A stretch of 64,000 nucleotides of DNA from Dyella sp. RRB7 (GTDB lineage Bacteria; Pseudomonadota; Gammaproteobacteria; Xanthomonadales; Rhodanobacteraceae): the NCBI RefSeq assembly GCF_022761115.1, contig NZ_JAKWJS010000001.1, forward strand, positions 1,302,001 to 1,366,000, read 5' to 3'. The notes under the pieces were generated by a model. That model had not been told where the DNA came from, made no database searches, and saw nothing but the letters and a program-made list of their open reading frames with translations. Positions 57,417-64,000 of this stretch are shown here, piece by piece (the first letter of the stretch is position 1; the number at the start of each line of letters is the position of its first letter). Made by a program: the position numbers and the translations under genes.

Positions 57417-57745
57417 CCATCAGTCTTGCGGGGTGTCCTCACGCTTTCGCGTCACTCGTGGGCTTGCTCCCGAAGCAGTGATCCGAATGACGTGGTCAAA
57501 AACCGAACAAGAAATCCAGTCGATGGACTTTGGATGCAGACCACCAAAGTCAGAAAGACATAAACAGACTATGGCGGTATCGGTGGCACCGATTGGTGGC
57601 ACTTGAGGCAACTCGCTGAATTATTCGCATATCATCGGGCATATATGGGGGTGCAGCCTTCTGCAAATGACGGCATATGGCGGCAGTCGCGAAGCTACTG
57701 ACAGCATTCGTGACCCTCCGGCCGCCAATTCCGCACACGGCCAGA
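57417..57745. other. Gene-free gap with locally lower GC
   Basis: These 329 bases lie between two convergent genes. The part from about 57480 to 57680 is clearly AT-richer than the surroundings. I see no credible ORF, RNA gene or strong terminator. A 12-base near-repeat (GGTGGCACCGATTGGTGGCAC, split at the middle) occurs near 57585-57602. Confidence 0.4.
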
Positions 57746-58429
57746 TCAGAGTTGCGCAGCGACTTGTTGCGCGGTTGCCTTGGCCGATCCGGGGTTTTGG
57801 CCGGTGACCAGGTGTCCGTCAACCACTACCTTGGGCATAAACGGAAGTGGGGCTTTTTCGTAGAGGGCACCGCGGTCTTTCATTGCTTGCTCGGCGTTGT
57901 AGGGCACGTCCTTCGCCACGCCCGCCAGCACTTCTTCGGACCAGGCATAACCGGTGAGACGACGACCGGCCACCAGTAAACGACCATCCGACAAGCGGGT
58001 GTTGAGCAACCCGCAGTAGCCGTGGCACACCGACGACACCACGCCACCGCGCTCATAGATGTCGCGGGTGATTCGCTGCAACCCTGGGTCGTCTGGGAAG
58101 TCCCACATGACGCCGTGTCCACCGGTGAAATAGATAGCGTCGAAGTCCGTGGGATCGACATCTTCGGGCCGAGCCGTGGTCTTCAGCCATGCCTGCTTTT
58201 GCGGGTCGGCCAACCACTGCTTTACGGATTGATCGGCCAGGGGCCATTTCAGCGACCTCGGCTCCAGCGGCGAAAAGCCACCCCGCGGACTGACCAGTTG
58301 CTGCTCAAATCCCTTTTCCGCAAATACGTGGTAGGCGTGTGTCAGCTCGGACAGCCATAGACCTGTCAGATGCCGCGGGTTGTCGTAGTGGGACACGTTG
58401 GTGACGACATGGAGGATGCGCTTGGTCAT
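57746..58429 (-). CDS. DJ-1/PfpI-family protein, Hsp31/glyoxalase III-like
   Basis: A 227-residue class-1 amidotransferase-like protein with the nucleophile elbow intact (VVSSVCHGYCGLL, Cys about 129) and FTGGHGVMWDFPDD before it. This resembles the Hsp31/HchA-like group that removes methylglyoxal or repairs glycated groups. The ATG at 58429 starts the family homology. It is the last of three genes transcribed together behind an acetoacetate decarboxylase-like and an aldehyde dehydrogenase gene, with an 80-base spacing. Confidence 0.87.
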   Translation of the reverse strand: MTKRILHVVTNVSHYDNPRHLTGLWLSELTHAYHVFAEKGFEQQLVSPRGGFSPLEPRSLKWPLADQSVKQWLADPQKQAWLKTTARPEDVDPTDFDAIYFTGGHGVMWDFPDDPGLQRITRDIYERGGVVSSVCHGYCGLLNTRLSDGRLLVAGRRLTGYAWSEEVLAGVAKDVPYNAEQAMKDRGALYEKAPLPFMPKVVVDGHLVTGQNPGSAKATAQQVAAQL

Positions 58430-58509
58430 AGCGGAATCACGGTCTGGAGGGTGGATACCGTAGAACACCCGTGTAGGGAGATTCGGAGGTCGAAGCGGCG
58501 ACTACAGCA

Positions 58510-59991
58510 TCACGCGCTTTGATGCACTCCGGGCGCGCGTGCCTTGGGCGAGGAGGCGCGTTTGCCCCTGAGGGTCGCAGCCAGTGCCAGGTCAACCAAC
58601 CTTCCAAACGGTGCGCGTAACAAGCTGGGCAGGTTCCATTGCCCTTGGACAAACACGCCCTTGGCATGGCTCATCGTGCGGAACCCTTCGATGCCGTGAT
58701 AAGCACCCATGCCACTCGGGCCCACGCCCCCAAAAGGCAAGTCATCCTGGGCCACGTGCATCATCGTGTTGTTGATACCGACGTTACCCGACGTCGTGCG
58801 CGCCAGAAGCTTATTGCATTCCGCGTCCCTGCTCCCGAAGTAGTAGAGCGCCAGAGGACGGGGGCGGGCGTTGATGAAATCGATGACCTCATCCATGGTG
58901 CGATAGCTGCGCACCGGCAGGATGGGACCAAAGATTTCTTCCTGCATGACGGCCAGGTCGTCGCGCGCACCTACCACCAGCGTGGGAGCCATGGTGCGGA
59001 TGCGGCGAGTGGCGTGCTCCGGATGTACGCCCACTTCCAGTACGCGCCCTCCTTTCTGCCGGGCATCTCCAAGAAGGCCTTTCAGGCGATCGTAATGACC
59101 GCTGCTGACGATGGAGCTGTAGTCGACGCTGGTCGGTCCCTCTGGATAGGCGGCACGCACGGCCACGTCGAACTGCTTGACGAAGGCGTCCACGTCGTCC
59201 TCGTGGACCAGCGCATAGTCCGGCGCCACACAGGTCTGCCCGGCGTTGGCCAATTTGCCGAAGACGATGCTGCCGATCGCGCGATCGTTGACCTGGCCGC
59301 GCCCGACGACTACCGGGCTCTTGCCGCCCAGTTCCAGCGTCACAGGCACCAGATTGTCGCTGGCAGCCTTCATCACCTTGCGCCCTACCTGCGTGCTGCC
59401 GGTAAACAACAGGTGGTCGAATGCCAAAGCGCTGAAGGCGGCCCCCATGTCGGGGCCGCCGCGCACCACCGCCACCTCGTCAGCCGGGAAGGTTTGCGTC
59501 AGTAGATCCTTCAGCACGTCGCTGGTGCGGGGCGTGAGTTCGGAGGGCTTGAGCATGGCGCGATTGCCGGCAGCCAGCGCCGTGGCCAGCGGAATGAGCA
59601 CCAGGGAAACCGGGTAGTTCCACGGCGCCATGATGCCGATGATGCCCTTGGGCTGGTACTCCACGTACGCCCTGCCGCTGCGATAAGTGAGCGCCACATG
59701 TCGACGCTCGGTGCGCATGAAGCGGCGCAGATGCCTGGATAGATAGTCGATGGACTGGATGACGCCAACCAGTTCCATTATGGCTGTTTCATGGCGTGAG
59801 CGATGGCCGAAGTCGGCGCTCACTGCGTCTTCGAGCTGATTGCGATACGCCAGCACAGCGGCTCGCAGCCGCTGCAGTCGCTCCTTGCGCTGGTAAATCG
59901 TGGGGATGCCGTCGCGAAGGAATGCCGCGCGCTGCCTGGATAACAAGGATTCCATGTCGGTCGGCGGGCGATTGTCATAGTCAGCGGTCAT
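58510..59991 (-). CDS. Aldehyde dehydrogenase, coniferyl-aldehyde-dehydrogenase type
   Basis: A 493-residue NAD(P)-dependent aldehyde dehydrogenase. The motifs are GIMAPWNYPVSLVLIPL, TGSTQVGRKV, LELGGKSPVVVG (general base Glu) and NAGQTCVAPDY (catalytic Cys). The short N-terminus and hydrophobic/basic C-terminal tail match the group acting on coniferyl and long-chain aldehydes. The ATG at 59991 follows the decarboxylase-like gene by 40 bases. It probably oxidises a reactive aldehyde to the acid. Confidence 0.92.
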   Translation of the reverse strand: MTADYDNRPPTDMESLLSRQRAAFLRDGIPTIYQRKERLQRLRAAVLAYRNQLEDAVSADFGHRSRHETAIMELVGVIQSIDYLSRHLRRFMRTERRHVALTYRSGRAYVEYQPKGIIGIMAPWNYPVSLVLIPLATALAAGNRAMLKPSELTPRTSDVLKDLLTQTFPADEVAVVRGGPDMGAAFSALAFDHLLFTGSTQVGRKVMKAASDNLVPVTLELGGKSPVVVGRGQVNDRAIGSIVFGKLANAGQTCVAPDYALVHEDDVDAFVKQFDVAVRAAYPEGPTSVDYSSIVSSGHYDRLKGLLGDARQKGGRVLEVGVHPEHATRRIRTMAPTLVVGARDDLAVMQEEIFGPILPVRSYRTMDEVIDFINARPRPLALYYFGSRDAECNKLLARTTSGNVGINNTMMHVAQDDLPFGGVGPSGMGAYHGIEGFRTMSHAKGVFVQGQWNLPSLLRAPFGRLVDLALAATLRGKRASSPKARAPGVHQSA

Positions 59992-60031
59992 GGGACACCT
60001 GTCATGCAAGAGGAAGCGGGAATGCGGGCGC

Positions 60032-60955
60032 TCACAGGGCATCGAGCGCCTTCAGTGGCGTGGGCAGGTTCAACACCACCTGGGCGTCCTTCACCACGTC
60101 CAGTCGCAGGTAGCGGGAAGCGCCAAGGCCATCGAGCAGCTGGCTCATCGGGCCGCCGGCCCGGATCAGTTCCACCTTGCGCGGCAAGAGTACCTGCGCA
60201 AACGACAAGGTGTTGGTATTGACCACGGTCTGGTGCCAGGTGCCGTCCACCCGGTGCACCATGGTGGTGGTGCTCATGCGGGATTGCGGCACCACGTGGC
60301 GAAGCGCAGGGAGCGGAGCGCGCAACGACAGATCGGGCGTGCCATCGGGTCCAGCGATGCTTGCGCGGACCTCGGCATCCATGGACACATGCATGTCCTC
60401 GCGCCACTTCGGCAACTGATAGCCGTCCACGCCGCGAACACGCGCGATCTCGGAAGTGACGGGCAGTGCCAGCACGTGGGCAAAGAAACTGCGCCGCCGC
60501 GTAGCCGACAACAGTTGCGAAGCGGATGACGCCTTCGCACCCGGCCGGCGAATGACGATGGCGATGGACGCCTCGTCGTAGGGGTCGTTGTCGCACACGG
60601 CGTACGAGAAGAAGGTCAGGGCGATCAGGCCATAGCCCGGCAGAGCGCTCAATGGTTCAAGTGGCTCGGGCAGCATCGCGCGCAGCCGCGTGAGTGGCGC
60701 CTGCATCAGCAGCTGGACGTTGCTGGTCCGGTAGTAGAAGTTCGGTGCCCAGATCGAACCAACTCGGGAGGCGATCTGTTGTTTGGGAAACCGGCGAAAG
60801 AAGTCGACATTGCCAGCGGCAGGGTCACGCGCCACCTCATCGAGGTCTGGATTCATCCGGTAGCGATCGTAATAACCCCCGGCCAACACAGGAACCTCAT
60901 GGGGGCCAAACTGCGCCAGTGTGTACTGCTTTTCCACGTGCACCTCGGAGGGCAA
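60032..60955 (-). CDS. Acetoacetate decarboxylase-family protein
   Basis: A 307-residue protein of the ADC superfamily (MLPEPLEPLSALPGYGLIAL, DNDPYDEASIAIVIRRPG, VDGYQLPKWREDMHV, with the Lys of PKW in the place of the Schiff-base lysine). Many relatives are not decarboxylases, so only family membership is claimed. The start is a TTG at 60955 with GGGGAG seven bases upstream. A MerR-type promoter lies 31 bases before it. It is the first gene of the ADC-ALDH-DJ-1 operon. Confidence 0.8.
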   Translation of the reverse strand: MPSEVHVEKQYTLAQFGPHEVPVLAGGYYDRYRMNPDLDEVARDPAAGNVDFFRRFPKQQIASRVGSIWAPNFYYRTSNVQLLMQAPLTRLRAMLPEPLEPLSALPGYGLIALTFFSYAVCDNDPYDEASIAIVIRRPGAKASSASQLLSATRRRSFFAHVLALPVTSEIARVRGVDGYQLPKWREDMHVSMDAEVRASIAGPDGTPDLSLRAPLPALRHVVPQSRMSTTTMVHRVDGTWHQTVVNTNTLSFAQVLLPRKVELIRAGGPMSQLLDGLGASRYLRLDVVKDAQVVLNLPTPLKALDAL

Positions 60956-60985
60956 ACAGCGCTCCCCACGGGAGCCGGCTCGTCA

Positions 60986-61016
60986 ACTCTAAGGTTCAAG
61001 TAAGCTTGAAGGTCAA
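60986..61016 (-). promoter_or_regulatory. MerR-type promoter/operator of the ADC-ALDH-DJ-1 operon
   Basis: Read on the - strand: -35 TTGACC (61016-61011), a 19-base spacer TTCAAGCTTACTTGAACCT containing the dyad TTCAAG-N4-CTTGAA, and -10 TAGAGT (60991-60986). Spacers of 19-20 bp are the mark of promoters activated by MerR-family twisting. It matches the promoters at 61521 and 62689. Confidence 0.75.
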
Positions 61017-61046
61017 GCCTGGCCGCTGGATGCTTCAGCCGACCGA

Positions 61047-61499
61047 TCAGCGGCTTGCCCCGGAAGGCTTGGCGGGTTTGGAAGGCTTCGCTTCCTCCGA
61101 GTGAAGACGTTCCAACACCCACTTGGCCCGATCCACGCAGCTAAGGTCCTCGGGACGGTTCTTGATGCTATTCAGGGCCGTGGCGAGCTGCTTTTTGGTC
61201 GCGGCAAGGCGCCGCTGCATGCCCTCGATCTCCGCGATCTTGTGTTCAATGGCCTCCACCAGTTCTTCGTGATGCCAGCCGCCCTTGGAGGCGACGGGCA
61301 ACAAGTGGCGGATCTCATCCAGTGTGAAGCCAGCGTTCTGCGCGCTGGCGATGATATCCAGGATGGCGAGGGCCTCGGGCGGGTAATCACGATAGCCGTT
61401 GGCCTTGCGATCCACGGCCTGGATCAGCCCGCTGGCCTCGTAAAAACGGATGCGTGAGGCCGTCAGGCCGCTTTGTTTGGCGAGATCACCAATCTTCAT
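61047..61499 (-). CDS. MerR-family transcriptional regulator
   Basis: A 150-residue MerR protein: winged helix-turn-helix (MKIGDLAKQSGLTASRIRFY ... GYRDYPPEALAILDIIASAQ) then a dimerisation helix (about 85-115) and a C-terminal loop with the only cysteine, Cys121 (PEDLSCVDRAKW). There is no multi-cysteine metal site, so a metal sensor is unlikely. A single cysteine recalls electrophile sensors such as NmlR/AdhR. It is surrounded by three promoters with MerR spacing. One lies between it and the divergent hydrolase gene, allowing autoregulation. Confidence 0.9.
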   Translation of the reverse strand: MKIGDLAKQSGLTASRIRFYEASGLIQAVDRKANGYRDYPPEALAILDIIASAQNAGFTLDEIRHLLPVASKGGWHHEELVEAIEHKIAEIEGMQRRLAATKKQLATALNSIKNRPEDLSCVDRAKWVLERLHSEEAKPSKPAKPSGASR

Positions 61500-61520
61500 G
61501 CGCTCGAACTCGAAAAGCCA

Positions 61521-61551
61521 TTGACCTTCAAGTTCACTTTAAGGCTACGCT
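61521..61551 (+). promoter_or_regulatory. MerR-type promoter/operator between merR-like gene and hydrolase gene
   Basis: TTGACC (61521-61526), a 19-base spacer with TTCAAG-N4-CTTTAA, and -10 TACGCT (61546-61551). It points to the hydrolase gene (ATG at 61779), giving a leader of about 220 bases, and lies 22 bases from the regulator's own start codon on the other strand. The leader shows no convincing ORF. Confidence 0.72.
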
Positions 61552-61778
61552 CCTCAGGCAGTCAAAGCAGGCTGCACCATGGTCCACCACTTACGCTCCC
61601 TGCGGCCAGCTCCATGCAGGCCGCCCCGCTTGTCCTTCGTCGGGTTTATCGGCGGAGGCGGAGTCGCATGGGCCAGAAATCCACGAGCCACTTTCCCAGG
61701 CCCTTGCTCCCCGTAACGGAAGGCCGTCGGAGAGCGTGTCACTGCTTCATAACCGAACTTCACTGAAGGAGACGCGAT

Positions 61779-62609
61779 ATGGGATACGTGACCACAAAGG
61801 ATGGCGTTGAGATCTTCTACAAAGACTGGGGCCCGAAGGACGCTCCGGTGATTTACTTCCATCACGGCTGGCCATTGAGCGCGGACGACTGGGATGCCCA
61901 GATGCTCTTTTTCCTGTCCAAGGGATTTCGCGTGGTGGCGCATGATCGGCGGGGACACGGGCGATCGAGCCAGGTGTGGGATGGCCACGATATGGATCAC
62001 TACGCCGACGACACGGCCGCGGTGGTCAAGCATCTGGGCGTCCAGAAGGCCGTACATGTGGGGCATTCCACGGGCGGTGGCGAGGTGATCCATTACGTCG
62101 CCCGGCACGGCGAGGACAAAGTGGCGAAGGCGGTGCTGATCAGCGCGGTGCCGCCTATCATGGTGAAGACGCCCAATAACCCCGGCGGCTTGGACAAGAA
62201 GGTGTTCGACGACTTGCAGGCGCAACTGGCCGCCAACCGCGCGCAGTTCTACTACGACGTGCCCGCCGGCCCGTTCTACGGCTACAACCGGCCCAACGCG
62301 AAACCCTCGCAGGGCATCATCTGGAACTGGTGGCGGCAGGGCATGATGGGGAGTGCCAAGGCGCATTACGACGGCATCGTCGCGTTCTCCCAGACGGACT
62401 TCACGGAGGACCTGAAGGGCACCACCATTCCGGTGCTCGTCATGCATGGCGATGACGACCAGATCGTCCCCTACGAGGACGCGGGCGTACTTTCGGCCAA
62501 GCTGGCTCGCAACAGCACGCTGAAGATCTACAAGGGCTTCCCTCACGGCATGCCCACCACCGAGGCCGACACCATCAACGCCGATCTGTTGGCGTTCATC
62601 AAGAGCTAG
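61779..62609 (+). CDS. Alpha/beta hydrolase, cofactor-free haloperoxidase type
   Basis: A 276-residue alpha/beta hydrolase of the non-heme chloroperoxidase/esterase group. It has FHHGWPLSADDWDAQ as oxyanion region, HDRRGHGRS, nucleophile Ser in VGHSTGGGEV, Asp in MHGDDDQIVPYE and His in GFPHGMPTT. These enzymes hydrolyse small esters and show perhydrolase activity in vitro. GAAGGAG precedes the ATG. The MerR-type promoter upstream links it to the neighbouring aldehyde genes. Confidence 0.93.
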   Translation: MGYVTTKDGVEIFYKDWGPKDAPVIYFHHGWPLSADDWDAQMLFFLSKGFRVVAHDRRGHGRSSQVWDGHDMDHYADDTAAVVKHLGVQKAVHVGHSTGGGEVIHYVARHGEDKVAKAVLISAVPPIMVKTPNNPGGLDKKVFDDLQAQLAANRAQFYYDVPAGPFYGYNRPNAKPSQGIIWNWWRQGMMGSAKAHYDGIVAFSQTDFTEDLKGTTIPVLVMHGDDDQIVPYEDAGVLSAKLARNSTLKIYKGFPHGMPTTEADTINADLLAFIKS

Positions 62610-62617
62610 CGTCCCTC

Positions 62618-62650
62618 ACGTTCCGGGGCGGTTCCGGCCGCCCCGAACGT
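62618..62650 (+). terminator. Probable terminator of the hydrolase gene
   Basis: ACGTTCCGGGGCGG (62618-62631) pairs with CCGCCCCGAACGT (62638-62650) with one bulged C. It lies directly behind the hydrolase stop codon. The following sequence has only a short T run, so strength is uncertain. Confidence 0.65.
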
Positions 62651-62688
62651 TTGCTGATGCAGAGGTACGGTCGACACCTCCGGCACAC

Positions 62689-62719
62689 TTGACCTTAAAG
62701 TTGACTTTAAGCTTAAGGT
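62689..62719 (+). promoter_or_regulatory. MerR-type promoter/operator of the Old Yellow Enzyme gene
   Basis: TTGACC (62689-62694), a 19-base spacer with the perfect dyad CTTAAAGT-TG-ACTTTAAG, and -10 TAAGGT (62714-62719), ending 29 bases before the ATG at 62749. It is the cleanest of the three related promoters. Confidence 0.8.
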
Positions 62720-62748
62720 TAAGGCATGGCCCTCCGGAGTTACCCCTC

Positions 62749-64000
62749 ATGAAGCTGTTCGACAAGCTCACGCTCCCCAACGGTTCGACCCTTCCCAATC
62801 GCATCGCCAAGGCAGCGATGGAGGAAAACATGGCCGACGCCGATCAGGCCCCATCCGAATTCCTCATGCGCCTGTATCAGGCCTGGGCCGACGGTGGTGC
62901 GGGCCTGCTGATCACGGGCAATGTGATGGTCGATGGCCGCGCCATGACGGGGCCCGCGGGCGTCGTGCTGGAAGACGCCACCCATTTGGCCAAGTTCAAG
63001 CGCTGGGCGCAGATCAGTCGCTCGAAGGGAGCGCAAGCGTGGTTGCAGATCAATCACCCTGGCCGCCAGATGCAGGCCAACCTCGGCCAGCCGACGTGGG
63101 CGCCGTCCGCCGTGCCGCTGGAGCTCGGCAACATGTCCAAGCGCTTCAATGTGCCGCTCGCGATGACGGAAGCCATGATCGAAGAGGTGATCCATCGGTT
63201 CGCGCGCACCGCGAGCCTGGCCGAAGCCGCTGGCTTCACCGGCGTGGAAATCCACGCGGCGCACGGTTACCTGTTGAGCCAGTTCCTTTCGCCACTCATC
63301 AATCGCCGAACCGATCCATGGGGCGGCTCGTTGGAGAACCGCGCGCGCCTGTTGATCGAGATCGTCCGCGCAGTGCGGGCCGTGGTTTCGCCCGCCTTTG
63401 CAGTAGCCGTCAAGCTCAACTCCGCCGACTTTCAGCGCGGTGGCTTCAGCACGGATGACGCCAAGAAAGTCGTAATCCTGCTCAACGAGCTGGCCGTGGA
63501 TCTGGTCGAAATCTCAGGCGGCAGCTACGAAGCCCCTGCCATGCAAGGACAGGCGCGTGACGGCCGCACCCTGGCACGAGAGGCGTACTTCGTGGAGTTC
63601 GCGCGAGACATTCGAACGGTGGCAAAGATGCCGGTGATGGTGACCGGGGGCATCCGCCGTCGCCAAGTGGCTAACCAGGTGATTGAAAGTGGCGTGGATA
63701 TGGTCGGCATCGCCACGGCACTCGCCATTGATCCGTTTTTGCCGGCGGACTGGCGCATGGGCGCCGACAACACGCCGGAGTTGTCGCCCATCGCCTGGAA
63801 GAACAAGCCGCTGGCGTCCTTGGCGAACATGGCTGCCGTGCGCTATCAGATGCGCAAGATCAGCCACGGCAAGTCACCCAATCCGCGCGTATCGCCACTG
63901 CGCGCTCTTATTGAACAGCAGGCAGCCACCGCGTGGCGCACGCGGACGTATCGACAGTGGATTGTTCGACGTTCGAGGCAGATCCAACGCGCGTCTACCC
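62749..64000 (+). CDS. NADH:flavin oxidoreductase, Old Yellow Enzyme family (3' end outside window)
   Basis: An open frame of 417 codons without a stop, cut by the window end. The protein begins MKLFDKLTLPNGSTLPNRIA. It has the OYE pattern: INHPGRQ, EIHAAHGYLLSQFLSPLINR followed by TDPWGGSLENR, and the FMN-phosphate-binding MVTGGIRR and GIATALA. OYE enzymes reduce activated C=C bonds of enals, enones, maleimides and nitro compounds. Relatives of the single-domain form have about 410-430 residues, so it is nearly complete. A MerR-type promoter precedes it. Confidence 0.92.
   Translation, partial: MKLFDKLTLPNGSTLPNRIAKAAMEENMADADQAPSEFLMRLYQAWADGGAGLLITGNVMVDGRAMTGPAGVVLEDATHLAKFKRWAQISRSKGAQAWLQINHPGRQMQANLGQPTWAPSAVPLELGNMSKRFNVPLAMTEAMIEEVIHRFARTASLAEAAGFTGVEIHAAHGYLLSQFLSPLINRRTDPWGGSLENRARLLIEIVRAVRAVVSPAFAVAVKLNSADFQRGGFSTDDAKKVVILLNELAVDLVEISGGSYEAPAMQGQARDGRTLAREAYFVEFARDIRTVAKMPVMVTGGIRRRQVANQVIESGVDMVGIATALAIDPFLPADWRMGADNTPELSPIAWKNKPLASLANMAAVRYQMRKISHGKSPNPRVSPLRALIEQQAATAWRTRTYRQWIVRRSRQIQRAST

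Noticed and set aside
57550-57822. 90-codon minus-strand ORF in the AT-richer gap
   Set aside because: It overlaps the DJ-1 gene end, has no ribosome site and no recognisable protein features.
61558-61778. Possible riboswitch in the 220-base hydrolase leader
   Set aside because: No conserved riboswitch core or terminator/antiterminator pair was visible, so no claim is made.

Overview
The window is GC-rich, gene-dense bacterial chromosome. It opens with the end of recF followed by gyrB, the order found beside oriC (dnaA-dnaN-recF-gyrB). The next genes are a TPR protein, tonB-exbB-exbD-exbD and pdxJ, as in Xanthomonadales, so I infer a gammaproteobacterium of that order, probably Rhodanobacteraceae (Dyella/Rhodanobacter-like). 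No rRNA, tRNA, CRISPR array, insertion sequence or prophage is visible.

Layout. 1-7.4 kb: recF (partial), gyrB, TPR protein, TonB energy-transduction operon closed by a strong terminator. 7.4-19.1 kb: pdxJ with an Sfp-type phosphopantetheinyl transferase, then a probable acetate module (CrbS-like SSS-domain hybrid kinase, LuxR-type CrbR-like regulator, acs, a DcaP-like porin and an MHS-type transporter). 19-27 kb: membrane patatin, PA0069-type radical SAM protein, S9 peptidase, RssA-like patatin lipoprotein, fructose-1,6-bisphosphatase. 27-34 kb: DJ-1-like protein lacking the nucleophile, a 63-residue ORF, a GFA protein, a WYL regulator, SulP transporter, DUF885 protein, and an Xre-RES toxin-antitoxin pair with an operator-like dyad. 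34-43 kb: OmpW, phenylalanine hydroxylase with a divergent Lrp-type regulator, acyltransferase, YheT-like hydrolase, DUF3224, PQQ-dehydrogenase-like protein, YbhB, and a run of small stress-type membrane proteins ending in an AI-2E family transporter. 43-51 kb: MexEF-OprN-like RND operon with a trailing SDR and a divergent LysR regulator. 51-57 kb: uppP, glnA with a clear sigma-54 promoter and NtrC site, a large membrane protein, an H-NS protein with a basic tail, and a YkgJ-type protein.

57.7-64 kb is the most interesting stretch. A MerR-type regulator with a single cysteine lies among an acetoacetate decarboxylase-family gene, an aldehyde dehydrogenase, an Hsp31-like DJ-1 gene, a haloperoxidase-type hydrolase and an Old Yellow Enzyme homologue that runs off the end. 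Three promoters in this stretch share TTGACC, a 19-bp dyad spacer of the MerR type and a -10 box. I read this as one local regulon, probably for reactive carbonyl or electrophile detoxification. The sequence shows the sites; the inducer is inference.
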